A DNA stretch of 64,000 nucleotides, from the NCBI GenBank assembly GCA_963836405.1, contig CAWIJL010000018.1, forward strand, positions 403,882-467,881, given 5' to 3'. A program made the translations under genes and the position numbers. The stretch is from CAWIJJ01 sp963836405 (GTDB taxonomy: Bacteria > Acidobacteriota > Terriglobia > Bryobacterales > Bryobacteraceae). Every line of letters begins with the position of its first letter. The first letter of the stretch is position 1. The notes below the pieces were generated by a model that saw only the letters and a list, made by a program, of their open reading frames with translations, ran no database searches and had not been told where the DNA came from. Shown one piece after another: positions 25,135-34,545 of the stretch.

Positions 25135-25563
25135 ATGGCAAAGAAAGTTACCGCTCAGGTGAAGTTGCAGATTCCGGCCGGCAAGGCCACCCCGGCGCCT
25201 CCGGTTGGAACGGCACTCGGTCCGCAGGGCGTGAACATCATGGACTTCTGCAAGGCGTTCAATGCGAAGACGTCGGGCAAGGACCAGGAAGGGCTGATCA
25301 TCCCGGTGGTGATCACCATTTTTTTGGATCGCTCGTTCACCTTCATCACGAAAACGCCGCCGGTGCCGATCCTGATCAAGCGCGCGGTCAACCTGGCGAA
25401 GGGCTCGGCCGAGCCGCACAAGAACAAGGTCGGCATAATCACCAAGGCGCAGATCGAGGAGATCGCCAAGGTGAAGATGCCCGACCTCAACTGTTTCGAT
25501 GTCGAGGCGGCCATGCGCTCGGTGGCCGGTACCGCCCGCAGTATGGGCGTTGACGTAGAGTAA
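25135..25563 (+). CDS. rplK: 50S ribosomal protein L11
   Basis: The 142-residue protein has the canonical N-terminal thiostrepton-binding region (KLQIPAGKATPAPPVGTALG, then PQGVNIMDFCKAFN) and a C-terminal rRNA-binding domain ending VAGTARSMGVDVE. The start is three bases after the nusG stop. The genes that normally follow (rplA, rplJ, rplL, rpoB) are not here; instead a tRNA-Leu and a terminator come next. Confidence 0.97.
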   Translation: MAKKVTAQVKLQIPAGKATPAPPVGTALGPQGVNIMDFCKAFNAKTSGKDQEGLIIPVVITIFLDRSFTFITKTPPVPILIKRAVNLAKGSAEPHKNKVGIITKAQIEEIAKVKMPDLNCFDVEAAMRSVAGTARSMGVDVE

Positions 25564-25638
25564 GCGCCGCAAGGCGCAGCTTTCCGCAAAGGTTGACTCC
25601 ACCTCTGCGGTCTGGAAAAATGGAGTCTGCCACGGAAT

Positions 25639-25725
25639 GCGGATGTGGCGGAATTGGCAGACGCGCATGGTTCAGGTCCATGTTCTCGCAAGGGAGTGGA
25701 GGTTCAAGTCCTCTCATCCGCACCA
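25639..25725 (+). tRNA. tRNA-Leu (CAG)
   Basis: An 87-base class II tRNA: acceptor GCGGATG/CATCCGC, anticodon CAG in CATGGTTCAGGTCCATG, a variable arm, T arm GGAGGTTCAAGTCCTCT and encoded CCA. It lies 75 bases after rplK, apparently in the same transcript. Confidence 0.95.
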
Positions 25726-25740
25726 AAATTTCAAGAAAAA

Positions 25741-25770
25741 GGCCGCTCGGTTGAGCGGCCTTCGCTTTTT
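25741..25770 (+). terminator. Rho-independent terminator of the secE-nusG-rplK-tRNA-Leu transcript
   Basis: A perfect 8-bp stem GGCCGCTC-GGTT-GAGCGGCC (25741-25760) is followed by TTCGCTTTTT and preceded by an A-run, so it could work in both directions. Confidence 0.85.
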
Positions 25771-25904
25771 GGCGTAGCGGTTTCCGTAGCTCACCTTCCT
25801 GTGCTCCGCTTTTCCTCCCGTGCCATCCATCGTTCGCGGTTCGATCCCGCCGCTTTGATCGCCTCGCAGCCCACTACCGCGGGCACCCCTTGTTCGGCCA
25901 GAAA

Positions 25905-26132
25905 TTACGTGTGAGATCCCATGGCAAAATTTCGGCCGCGGATTTCGTCCTTGGCCAGCCCCTCGTTTCTCTCGATGCTCTCATTGAACCGATAGCCACC
26001 GCGGATCATTCGGCTGCCGCCGATGAGTCGGCCTTCGCGAATGATCGCTCTCAATCTGGTGAATGCATCTTCTACGCATTCGCCGCCTGTGAAGTGAATC
26101 AGCTAATCGCTTACATCGAAACGGCTGGCCAT
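25905..26132 (-). pseudogene. Truncated conserved protein fragment with an LIHFTGGE motif
   Basis: Reading from 26132, the frame gives MASRFDVSD, an in-frame TAG, then LIHFTGGECVEDAFTRLRAI, followed by IREGRLIGGSRMIRGGYR, and degenerates until a stop at 25905. The segment resembles the N-terminus of a family of bacterial proteins (often near defence or restriction genes) that I remember only as uncharacterised, typically reading LIHFTxGxxxEEAF...RLLGGTGMIRGGYRCVCF. The CVCF continuation is lost. With an internal stop and no C-terminal two-thirds, it is a relic. Confidence 0.5.
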
Positions 26133-26141
26133 CCTGGATGA

Positions 26142-26958
26142 TCACTCGTCGGGAAGTTCGAAACGGGGCGGCGCGGCTGAGAGCAGTCTTCGCGCAGCGT
26201 CGATTCGCGCCGCGATTTCCGCTTCGTTAGGAAGATTCAGTTGGTATTCGCGCGCAAGCACTTGGTTCCCGAAGTTGCCCAGAGCATAATGCGCAACCGC
26301 CGCGTCTTTTTCCGAGCACAGAATCAACCCTACCGGCGGATGCTCATGCGCATGAGTCCAATGCTCGCGTGCGTAGTTCAAATACAGGTGCATCTGGCCG
26401 GCATCGGCATGCGTGAACTGAGTTTCAAGTCTACCGAAATCGTTACCCAGTTCCAACAGAAACTGCTCGAGGCTCTGAATGAGACCATTTGCGAGCTCTG
26501 TCTCCGAATATTCGTCTTTCAAATTTAGGAATCCGAGACGAATGGATCTCTCACATGCGTGTCGGCGGGCAGAGTCTCTTCTTTGGTGGAACGCGGTCTT
26601 GCGCCGCGCGTTCTCTGGTACGCGAGACTGGCGATCTGCCGATCGAGCTGACGGGCCGACCAGCCACCCACAAGCGCCTCACGCTCATAACATTCCCGTG
26701 CGTTGCGATCGGCGATGGAGAGCATCCGGACGTAGTGGGACCAAGCCAGCGGGAACCCCGGCCACGAGATAGATTTGGCAGACGGCGTCTGCCGAATTCC
26801 CGCCAGCCCAGATAGAAAAGCCGCATCTGGCGGAGGTTGCGTTCGGAAAAGCCGCGGCCAAGCTTCGCGGTAAGATCCTGCGCCAAGCGTTTTGAACCAG
26901 ACTGCTCATGTTCGACGATCCTCTGGCCGACCGGCCAGTACGTTGACGTGAGCACCAT
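26142..26958 (-). pseudogene. Broken YhcG/DUF1016-type PDDEXK nuclease gene
   Basis: Minus-strand pieces in three frames line up with one DUF1016 (YhcG) protein. The N-terminal part contains TYWPVGQRIVEHEQ and LGRGFSERNLRQMRLFYLGW (about 26800-26955). The middle contains YEREALVGGWSARQLDRQIA (about 26600-26690). The C-terminal part contains KDEYSETELANGLIQSLEQF and FTHADAGQMHLYLNYAREHW (26142-26522). Between LLELGNDF and QFTHADAG the catalytic block (normally FVARQKRIxIGDEWYRIDLLFFH...VIIDLKxG) has been removed. At least two frameshifts separate the other parts. The nuclease is therefore inactive. Confidence 0.8.
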
Positions 26959-26972
26959 GTTGCCGGCCTGCT

Positions 26973-27819
26973 ATGCTGAGCCAGGGACGGGTGCTGTTGC
27001 GTTTACGATTATTGCTTTCGCTGGCGTTTGGTCTGGCTTCCTGCTCCACCCGTGGCGGCGCTCGTTCCGAGGCCTTGACCATTCCGCACCCCGACGATCC
27101 CGGCAAAAAAGTGGAATATTTCCTGGAAAGACCTCCGGGCCCCCGCCCTGGCCACAGCCGTTGTTTTTGTGCATGGCCATCAGGAGTGGCCGCGTCGCGG
27201 CGGGAAGGACTTCGTCAGTTGGGGTGTGCTGGACCGGTTTGCGAAACGCGGCTACCTCGCGGTGGCGGTCTCGCAACCCGGCTATCGGGGTTCCGCCGGA
27301 CCCGCGGACTTCTGCGGGGCCTTCACGCAACATGCCGTTTCGGGCGTAATAGCGAACTTGCGAAAGCAGGGCTTCCTCACCGCCGATAAGGTCCTCATCG
27401 AGGGAATCAGTCGCGGGGCGCTGGTCGCGAGCCTGATCGCCGCGCACGATCCATCCATTGCAGGAATCGTCCTGATTTCCGGCCTCTACGATCTGAACGC
27501 ATTCGCCGCAAACCCAAAATCGGTCGCGGCGAAATTGACTAGCCGTTCCATGATCGACGAGACCGGCGGAGGACGCGACGCGCTGCGGGCACGCTCCGCC
27601 CTCAATTTCGCGGAAGATATCAAGTCCTCCGTCCTCGTTATGAATGGGGCCCCGGACGAGCGAACGGATCCAGCCCAGGCTCGACGCTTCGCCGACGCGA
27701 TTACGTCACACGGCGGGAAGGCTCGCGTGATTATCTATCCGGCTTACGCCCACCAGATCCCGGTCGAAATTCGAGACAAGGAAATCGACCCGTTCATCGA
27801 TAGGGTGCTGGGCAAATAG
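26973..27819 (+). pseudogene. Alpha/beta hydrolase lipoprotein with a frameshift
   Basis: The first frame (from ATG 26973) gives a lipoprotein-type signal ending in LASCS and then TIPHPDDPGKKVEYFLERPP. The second frame, one base off, takes over between about 27128 and 27165 and gives ALATAVVFVHGHQEWPR, then a full hydrolase core: nucleophile elbow EGISRGAL, VLISGLYDLNAF, an acid in NGAPDERTDP and the catalytic His in YAHQIP. Together they make about 280 residues of an S9/dienelactone-hydrolase-like enzyme. A single indel in a C/G-rich run separates the two. It could be a sequencing error; as read, the product would be truncated. Confidence 0.7.
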
Positions 27820-27837
27820 CCGGTCTACTTCACCGCC

Positions 27838-30800
27838 TCAGTTCCCTCTCTTGTCATATTGGTTGGGCGCGCCGGGCGTGGGAAGGTGGCTGCCGATTTG
27901 CGCTCCGCTGGCATGCGCCTTCGTCAACGCGGTCGTGACACTGATGCCGCTGCCGGAGACCTGCGCGCCCGCCGCGTGCGCATGAGTGAGCGGTGCGCCG
28001 ACAGTGATCGTTGGGCCGGGACCGCCTCTGCCGCCGCCTCGTCCGCCCGTGGCGGCGACTACCGCCGTCTCCTGGTTCGCGCCGCTGTCAATGGTGATCG
28101 TCTGGCCCGGGCCAAACCCGATCCCGCTGGCGATCGGAATCACGGTCGCACCAGCACTGGTGGCCGCGCTCACGGTCGTCGCGCCCGGAGTGCCCACAGT
28201 CGCGATCACCGCGGTCTCCGCGTTCGCGCCGCTGTCGATCGTGATAGTCTGGCCGGCGCCGAAGTCCGCCACGCTGGCGACTTTGATATTGTTCGCGCCC
28301 GCGGCCGAATCCGCCGACAGGATGCTGGCGGGCTGCACCAGGAAATCATCGCAGTTGCTGTCGGTATCGAGGCCGTCCGGGAAGCGGCCCGCGCTCCTGT
28401 GCGGCGCGCTGGCGGCCGCACCGCCCGGCCCGCCGAACCGGCCGCCGAAACCACCGCGGCCGCCCACGCCCGGCGTAGGCACGCGGCATCCGCCCTGTCC
28501 CGCTCCCGAAGTCCCGTGGTAACCCTCGGCGGCCCACGGGTCCACCAGGAGGCCGTAATTCAGGCTGTCAGCGACAAAGCCCGCGGCGTCGCGCAGTACC
28601 ATCGTCCCGGCGCCCGGCGAAAGGGCCGGACCCCCGAACCACTGGTTGGGCGCGGGACTCCCCTGGTACCCCGCCGTCGTCACCGCGGCGTCACGCACAG
28701 CCGCCTCGATCGCATGCGCCTTGGCCAGGGGCTTGTCCAGCGTGATGCCGGTGCCGAGCGGCTGCACGGGCTCGTTGCTCGAGTGCGCGAAGGCCGTCGC
28801 CGGCTTGAAGCTGATGCCCGTTCCGCGATCGCTGAACGGCATGTTGGACGCATGGTTGAACTTCAACGGGGCCGCCAGGTCCAGGCCCGTGCCCGGATCC
28901 GCTACCGGGCCGTTGTTCGGCGACCGGTTGGATTGCGTCCCGACTTTCGTGACCGTGACCGTCTCGATCCCGTGTCCCACGCTGTCGATGTCCAGCCTGA
29001 TCTTGTCGCCCACCGATATGTTGGCCACCGACGATACCTTGATGTTGGTCTCGCCGGCTTTCGCGTCCGCTGCCAGCCAGGCCTGCGTGCCCTGCTTGCC
29101 GACTTCGGTGACCGTGACCACCTCGTACTTCTCCGTGGTTCTTGCCACGGCGGGGTAAGTGGCGCCGTAGCCGATGCCGATCTTCTGCCCCACCTCGAAG
29201 CCGGCCACGCTCGTGACGGGCACGCTGGTGGAGCCAACCGGAATCGCGATCACCGGACCTTCGGGGAGCGGTTGCCACAGCGTCGTAGGATTGCCGGCCG
29301 CCGTCCCGACGCTTGCGATCTTGCGCGTCTCCATGCTCGAGCCGGTGTCGATTTCGATCGCATCCCCCACCGACATGCCGTCCGTGCTCCTGACGTGGAT
29401 GGTCGTATCGCCCACCCGCGCGGGAACCGCCAGCCCGGAGTTCGAAAGCCCAAGCAGGTAGAAGCCGCGGGCCGCGAGTCTGGTCCCCGCCGGGATCTTC
29501 ACCGAAGAGAACGGGGCCTGCTGGGTCTGGTGCTGGGCGAGCGTCCAATTGGAAATGTCGATGCTGCCTTCGCCGGCATTGTAGAGTTCGATGAACGAGT
29601 CCGTCGGGTTGGTGGGAGAACCGGCGCTGACTCGGAATTCGTTGATCTTGATCGGGCTGACGTTTCGCACCTTCTGCGCCGTCTTGGCGGATTGCGTCCT
29701 GCCGTTCGCCGTCCAGGATGCGTTGCCGGCAATGTCGCCGTTGAAGGCCGCGCGCCCCGAAGTGAGCTTGAAGGTCGCGCTCACGCTGGCGCCCGGCGCG
29801 ACCGGCTCGGCGATCGTCTTCGACGCACCGGTGCCGTCCGCGGCCACCGAGGTCCACCCCGCGGGCACGTTGACGCTTAACCTCACGCCCGTCGCCGGCG
29901 CACCCGTCGTATTGGTGAACGTCAAGGTGGTGTCCTGCGAGGACCCCGGTGAGAACGTCTGGAGTCCCGTCGGCGCGGCAGTCGCCTGCGCCGGCGCCAG
30001 CCTCAGCCGCGCCACGTCGTAGCGGGCGGCTACAACGTTGGCCTGCACTTTGTGGTTGGTCTCCGCCGTCGGGAAGGTGCCCGCGGCCGTCATCGCGCCT
30101 TCGTAGAAAGTGCCCTGCGAGCCCACGCTGTTGTCCCCGCCGTTACCCAGCAGGATCGCGCCCTGCTTGCGCATCGGATCGTAGGTGGCGTTGACGCGCG
30201 GTCCGTCGAACATGACCTTCAAATCGCCTTTCTGCGCGTCGCCCCCCATCGACCTCCAGTGGTGCGGTTCGCCGTCGGCGGTGGCGGTCACGAACCGCCA
30301 GTTGATGACCGGCAGGGTTGGGCAGGCCTTGGATCCATCCGCGTTGACGCAACCAACCAGGTTGTTCTCCTGGTCGGTCATAATCCACGGACCCGGAGGC
30401 GGCCCATGAAACCAGGCGGTGGCATTGCCGTAATAGGTGGTTTCCATGGTGCCGTTGCCGTCGTCGCGGCTATCGGTTTCGGCGTTGCCATAGTCGAAGC
30501 AGCAGCCGGAGTTGTAATGCTGGCCGTCAATCACCCAGTACTGCCCCTCCGCCTGGTCGTCCACCGCGGTGCCCTTCGCGTCGTTCTGCCGGAGGCCCAT
30601 GCCCGGCGCGATGAACACCCCGTACGCCTTGTGCCCCATGATCGTAATCGGCGCCATGTCGGCCACCGGAAGGTTGTTGAACCCGCCCATGGCCGGCCCG
30701 CTGAACCCGCCGCGCGGAGCCTGCTTGAGGTGGTTGTGCTTGGGAGATTGGTCGTAAACGATCGAGATCCAGCAGTACGTGTTGGCGCAGAACGCGTCCT

Positions 30801-31116
30801 GCGCGGCCGCGTCTGCATATCCGCCCGCATCCGGGACCGGCGACGCGGTGGGCCGCACCACGCCGATATCCAAGGTCCTGCCGTCCGACTGGCGCAGCAC
30901 CTGGTAGAGCGGCCCGTTGTAACTGGCGTACAGCGCGCGCGTCGTGCTGTGGGCCGCTGCGCAGGCGTCGCCGGCGGCTCCGTAGATGTCGCATGGACCC
31001 TGCGGCCGCGGAGGAGCATTGGTTCCCGGCTGGGCCTGTTCGGCCATCGTCAACGCTGCGCCAATCAAGGTGAGCGCCACTGCAAGCATGAGCACAACTT
31101 TCATTCTCGTTTTCAT
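27838..31116 (-). CDS. Multidomain secreted alpha-L-arabinofuranosidase (GH54 catalytic domain)
   Basis: About 1092 residues from MKTRMKVVLMLAVALTLIGA (signal peptide). Residues 38-365 match the GH54 arabinofuranosidase-B catalytic domain: PCDIYGAAGDACAAAHSTTR, ALYASYNGPLYQVLRQSDGR, YDQSPKHNHLKQAPRGG, the GCCFDYGNAETDSRDDGNGT active-site region and QGTFYEGAMTAAG. Residues 370-480 form a NEW3-like beta sandwich. Residues 490-570 look like a lamin-tail domain (PIKINEFRVSAGSPTNPTDS). The rest has repeated 'VGDxIxIDTG...ETxxIxxVG' modules and Gly-rich linkers. No arabinose-binding AbfB domain follows. It would release arabinose from arabinan or RG-I and is the third gene of a pectin-related operon. 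GH54 is best known from fungi. Confidence 0.85.
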   Translation of the reverse strand: MKTRMKVVLMLAVALTLIGAALTMAEQAQPGTNAPPRPQGPCDIYGAAGDACAAAHSTTRALYASYNGPLYQVLRQSDGRTLDIGVVRPTASPVPDAGGYADAAAQDAFCANTYCWISIVYDQSPKHNHLKQAPRGGFSGPAMGGFNNLPVADMAPITIMGHKAYGVFIAPGMGLRQNDAKGTAVDDQAEGQYWVIDGQHYNSGCCFDYGNAETDSRDDGNGTMETTYYGNATAWFHGPPPGPWIMTDQENNLVGCVNADGSKACPTLPVINWRFVTATADGEPHHWRSMGGDAQKGDLKVMFDGPRVNATYDPMRKQGAILLGNGGDNSVGSQGTFYEGAMTAAGTFPTAETNHKVQANVVAARYDVARLRLAPAQATAAPTGLQTFSPGSSQDTTLTFTNTTGAPATGVRLSVNVPAGWTSVAADGTGASKTIAEPVAPGASVSATFKLTSGRAAFNGDIAGNASWTANGRTQSAKTAQKVRNVSPIKINEFRVSAGSPTNPTDSFIELYNAGEGSIDISNWTLAQHQTQQAPFSSVKIPAGTRLAARGFYLLGLSNSGLAVPARVGDTTIHVRSTDGMSVGDAIEIDTGSSMETRKIASVGTAAGNPTTLWQPLPEGPVIAIPVGSTSVPVTSVAGFEVGQKIGIGYGATYPAVARTTEKYEVVTVTEVGKQGTQAWLAADAKAGETNIKVSSVANISVGDKIRLDIDSVGHGIETVTVTKVGTQSNRSPNNGPVADPGTGLDLAAPLKFNHASNMPFSDRGTGISFKPATAFAHSSNEPVQPLGTGITLDKPLAKAHAIEAAVRDAAVTTAGYQGSPAPNQWFGGPALSPGAGTMVLRDAAGFVADSLNYGLLVDPWAAEGYHGTSGAGQGGCRVPTPGVGGRGGFGGRFGGPGGAAASAPHRSAGRFPDGLDTDSNCDDFLVQPASILSADSAAGANNIKVASVADFGAGQTITIDSGANAETAVIATVGTPGATTVSAATSAGATVIPIASGIGFGPGQTITIDSGANQETAVVAATGGRGGGRGGPGPTITVGAPLTHAHAAGAQVSGSGISVTTALTKAHASGAQIGSHLPTPGAPNQYDKRGN

Positions 31117-31192
31117 TTCGATTCGTCCGTGGATCTTGGATGAGAGTACTAGTTCCGCTTGTTCGTTGCAAGTACAGCCGTGGCCCACTGCT

Positions 31193-32524
31193 TCAGCGCG
31201 CCGCTTTGGCGATTTCGACCGCGAACACGTGTACCGGCCCAAGCATGTTGGAGCGGAAAATAACCCATTTCATGTCCGGTGAAAAGGTGACGTTCGGCTC
31301 CAGCCGGTAATCGTGTTTGGCCATGTTCACCAGCCGCTCCGCCTGGAAAAAGCCCGGGTCGATCAGCCCCTCTGCATTCGCCGTTTTGACGCCCGCCACG
31401 TCCGGCACGCGCTCCGGCCGGAACAGGTAAATCCACTTTCCGTCAGGCGCCCGCGCCACCATCTCGCTGTCGCCTCCGTCGCCCGCGAACAGGCTGCCGT
31501 CCGGCGAAACATTGAAGTGGACCGACCACTCGTTGCGTTGCAGGTGATACCAGGTGCGCTTGCCGCTGCCGATGTTGTATCCCGCCAGCCAGAAGTCCTG
31601 CCCGCGCGGCGTTTGCAAGTCGTACCAGATCGTCTTTCCGTCCGCCGAGAAGAACTCGTGTCCGGCGATCTCCATGTTCATCGTGCGCGTGTGTATCTTC
31701 TTCAGGCCGGATCCGTCCGTCCGGATCGTCCAGATGCGGTCCACCTCGTGCCAGGTGCCCTCGTGGCAGAACATGATCAGGCCTGGATCCGTCGGCGAAA
31801 ACTGCAAATGCCCGAGCCACTCGTGCTCGCGGAAAATATCCTTCGCCTCCCCGGTCGTCGTGTTCACCGTAAACAGCACCCTCGCCGCTCCCGCTCGCGT
31901 GGCCATCAGTTGATTGTGCAGCCGTAAGTCCTTGGCGTCGGCGTACGTCATCGGCTTGCCGTCCGCGCCAACCGCTTCGTAGTTCGGCTGTCCGAAGCGC
32001 GCCTCCGCTCCCGGCAGCCGCCCGCCTCCTCGGCCGCTCGCGGAAGCCCCGTCTACATACGTGCCCAGCAGCAGCGTTTCATCCGCATTGAGCGACGCCA
32101 CCGTTCTCCCGAGCGGCAGTTCAACCACCCGCCGCGTGGCTCCCGTGTCCACATTCGTGGCGAATACCACGGCCGCCCCCGCACTGCCGGCGGCCTGCCG
32201 CTTCGTGTAATACACATCGCCCGTCTTATGCCCGGTAACCAGCACGGACACCGGACCCGGAACCAGCGTCTTCGCCTGCCGCGTGCCGAGGTCGATCGCC
32301 GCGATCCCGCCCCCGGTAGTGGTCACAATCAACTTCCGCCCGTCCGCCGAATATGCGTTCTGGTGGAAGTAGAGGCTCTGCGTCCCGTCCTCGCGGGAGA
32401 GGCGGATGACGCGGTGGCCGGTATCTGGATCCACCCATTCCGTTGGCAGATCCGCGGCGACGGCAATTGCCTGAAGCGCGATCGCCGCCACGATTGCCGG
32501 TCGCGCCCGACTCAGTCTATTCAT
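31193..32524 (-). CDS. Oligogalacturonate lyase family protein (PL22-like), copy A
   Basis: The 443-residue protein has a signal peptide (NRLSRARPAIVAAIALQAIA to VAA) and a seven-bladed propeller of the PL22 type. Shared markers with its neighbour are PTEWVDPDTGHRVIRLSRE, LYFHQNAYSADGRKLIVTT, LQFSPTDPGLIMFCHEG, GHEFFSADGKTIWYDLQT and RLEPNVTFSPDMKWVIFRSN. PL22 enzymes cleave oligogalacturonides by beta-elimination with a metal held by His and Gln; the retained His in FCHEG, GHEFF and SVHFNVS are candidates. The ATG at 32524 overlaps the 3' end of copy B by eight bases, so translation is coupled. Activity on galacturonides is inferred from family. Confidence 0.8.
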   Translation of the reverse strand: MNRLSRARPAIVAAIALQAIAVAADLPTEWVDPDTGHRVIRLSREDGTQSLYFHQNAYSADGRKLIVTTTGGGIAAIDLGTRQAKTLVPGPVSVLVTGHKTGDVYYTKRQAAGSAGAAVVFATNVDTGATRRVVELPLGRTVASLNADETLLLGTYVDGASASGRGGGRLPGAEARFGQPNYEAVGADGKPMTYADAKDLRLHNQLMATRAGAARVLFTVNTTTGEAKDIFREHEWLGHLQFSPTDPGLIMFCHEGTWHEVDRIWTIRTDGSGLKKIHTRTMNMEIAGHEFFSADGKTIWYDLQTPRGQDFWLAGYNIGSGKRTWYHLQRNEWSVHFNVSPDGSLFAGDGGDSEMVARAPDGKWIYLFRPERVPDVAGVKTANAEGLIDPGFFQAERLVNMAKHDYRLEPNVTFSPDMKWVIFRSNMLGPVHVFAVEIAKAAR

Positions 32525-33809
32525 GCCCGGTCCTCGCTTCCGCCTTGCCCACTTCCACCGCAAACACGTGCGTGGGTCCGAACATGTTCGATCGGAACAC
32601 GACCCATTTCATATCCGGCGAGAACGTGACGTTCGGTTCCAGCTTGTAATCGTGTTTGGCCAGGTTCACCAGCCGTTCGGATTTGAAGTACCCGGCGTCG
32701 ATCAGGTCCTTCTTGTCGCGGAACGAACTGCCTTTCACCATCACCGGCCGGAACAGGTAGATCCATTGCCCGTTCCCCGGCGGGTTCAATAGCTCGCCGT
32801 CGGGCGATCGTGCCGCCACGCTGCTCGGGCCGCCGCCATCGCCTGCAAACATCGTTCCGTCCGCGGAGACGTTGTAGTGTACCGACCACTCCCCGCGTTG
32901 CAGGTTGTACCAGGTTCGGTGTCCGGTGGCCACGTCCACCCCCGCCACCCAGAACACGCCGCTCTTCGGCGTCTGCAAATCGTACCAGACTGTCTTGCCA
33001 TCCCCGCTGAAGAACTCGTGTCCCGAAATCTCCATGTTCATGGTCCGCTCGTGCATCAGCTTCAGCCCGGAACCGTCGGTCCGAATCGTCCAGATCCGGT
33101 CGTTGTAATGCCACGGCCCTTCGTGGCAAAACATGATCAGGCCGGGATCGGTGGGCGACATCTGAAGGTGGTTGGTCCAGTCGTTCTCGGTGTAGATCTT
33201 CCGGAACTTGCCGCTCTTGATGTCGATCGTGTAAAGCATCTTGGGCGTGCCCCGGGCCCAATTCGCTTCGAGGCTTCCTCCCAGGCCGCCCGGAGGCGGA
33301 GTGCGAGGCACGGTCTTGCCGTCGGGATCGGCGGCGATTCCCACCAGCAGCGTCTCATCTGCGTTCACCGCGATGGCGCCCCCGCGCCCGGCCTCCGGCG
33401 GAATCTTCGCCACCTCGCGCGTCGCGTGCGTGTCCAGGTCCGTCGCAAAGATCGCTCCGTCGCGCGTGTAGTAGACCTGACCGGTCTTGTGGCCCGTCAC
33501 CAGAACGTTCACGCGACCCTCTACCACCTGCTCGACGGCCCGCGTTTCCAGATTGATCGTGGCGATGCCGTGCGGGTTGGTGACCACCAGCTTCTTGCCG
33601 TCCGCCGAATAGGCGTTCTGGTGGAAGTAGAGAGATGCCGTGCCCGGCTCGCGAGACAGCCGGATCACGCGATGCCCGGTATCCGGATCGACCCACTCGG
33701 TAGGCGGCTCCTGCGCCGGAAGCGGCCTCGCCCCCAGCGCCAGCAGAGAAATCAAACAGCCCCTCGTCACTCTGGACGTGCCATGCCTCTCCGTTGTCAT
33801 GCTAGGCAT
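32517..33809 (-). CDS. Oligogalacturonate lyase family protein (PL22-like), copy B
   Basis: The 430-residue paralogue of the next gene. After a signal peptide (GCLISLLALGARPLPAQ) it shows PPTEWVDPDTGHRVIRLSRE, LYFHQNAYSADGKKLVVTN, IMFCHEGPWHYNDRIWTIRT, SGHEFFSGDGKTVWYDLQ and EWSVHYNVSADGTMFAGDGG. An insertion (GELLNPPGNGQ) and a shortened blade distinguish it from copy A, which instead carries a Gly/Arg-rich insertion near residue 170. It opens the operon copy B - copy A - GH54. An ATG three codons further in (33800) is an alternative start. Tandem duplication followed by divergence is the simplest explanation. Confidence 0.8.
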   Translation of the reverse strand: MPSMTTERHGTSRVTRGCLISLLALGARPLPAQEPPTEWVDPDTGHRVIRLSREPGTASLYFHQNAYSADGKKLVVTNPHGIATINLETRAVEQVVEGRVNVLVTGHKTGQVYYTRDGAIFATDLDTHATREVAKIPPEAGRGGAIAVNADETLLVGIAADPDGKTVPRTPPPGGLGGSLEANWARGTPKMLYTIDIKSGKFRKIYTENDWTNHLQMSPTDPGLIMFCHEGPWHYNDRIWTIRTDGSGLKLMHERTMNMEISGHEFFSGDGKTVWYDLQTPKSGVFWVAGVDVATGHRTWYNLQRGEWSVHYNVSADGTMFAGDGGGPSSVAARSPDGELLNPPGNGQWIYLFRPVMVKGSSFRDKKDLIDAGYFKSERLVNLAKHDYKLEPNVTFSPDMKWVVFRSNMFGPTHVFAVEVGKAEARTGHE

Positions 33810-33882
33810 TACACATCCTTCCGCACGGCCCGGTCAAATGCCTGCGGCGATCGCACTCGACGGATCGGACGGTCGTCCTGCT

Positions 33883-34452
33883 CTATTCTTCGTGCCCCGG
33901 CTGTAATTGAATTCCGCGACGGCCCGCCATTTCGGCTCCGATGGACTCCCGGTCGGACGCCGAGAGAATGCTGGCTGCCAGCGGGAATACTTCCGTATCT
34001 TCGATCGAGATGTGCTTGCGATAGAGCTGCACCAGATCCTCCAACACGGCTGAGAGCCGTGACGCATCCTCCGGCGCGAGTTCTCCCGCGGTGAGCCAGC
34101 GCTGGCCCAACGCGTCCACCTCCTCGTGCAATGAAGAGGCCCGCTCGTGATCCCGCTCGAGCAGCTCGACTCGCGACAGGACCGGTTCTACCCCGGGAGA
34201 TCCGCTGCCGCGCAGCCGCGGAAACAGGCTCTCTTCCTCGTCCGCGGTGTGCTTCGGCGCGGCCTCCCGAAAATACCGCAGGCTCGTTGCGAGGGCCATC
34301 TGCTGTTGCCCGGTCAACGGGCCGCCTTTCTCCTGGCCGGAGATCGATGCGAGCACGTTCAGGAATCGTTCGATCCTCCGGTGACAGTCTCCCAACATTC
34401 CGATCGGGTCCGTGAAATCGCTTTCCGGCTTCGCGCCTATGGTGATGGGCAT
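33883..34452 (-). CDS. Hemerythrin HHE domain protein
   Basis: The 189-residue helical protein has the His/Glu pattern of cytoplasmic HHE hemerythrins: LGDCHRRIERFL, KHTADEEESLFPRL, ERDHERASSLHEE and YRKHISIEDTEVFPLAA. These positions supply the ligands for a di-iron site. Family roles include oxygen or NO sensing and iron-centre repair (YtfE/ScdA-like), but the N-terminal ScdA domain is absent. It lies alone between the pectin operon and the PEP-CTERM gene. Confidence 0.9.
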   Translation of the reverse strand: MPITIGAKPESDFTDPIGMLGDCHRRIERFLNVLASISGQEKGGPLTGQQQMALATSLRYFREAAPKHTADEEESLFPRLRGSGSPGVEPVLSRVELLERDHERASSLHEEVDALGQRWLTAGELAPEDASRLSAVLEDLVQLYRKHISIEDTEVFPLAASILSASDRESIGAEMAGRRGIQLQPGHEE

Positions 34453-34545
34453 TTGGAGTCTCCCCTCTACCTTAATACTGACCCAGGTCCGTGACAGGTG
34501 CTGTGACCTCGGTTACCGGCACGCGAGGATTGCAGGAAGGAAGGA

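Noticed and set aside
25645..25914. Open frame starting in tRNA-Leu (MAELADAHGSG...)
   Set aside because: Its first residues are translated tRNA sequence, a common false gene call; the rest runs through the terminator.
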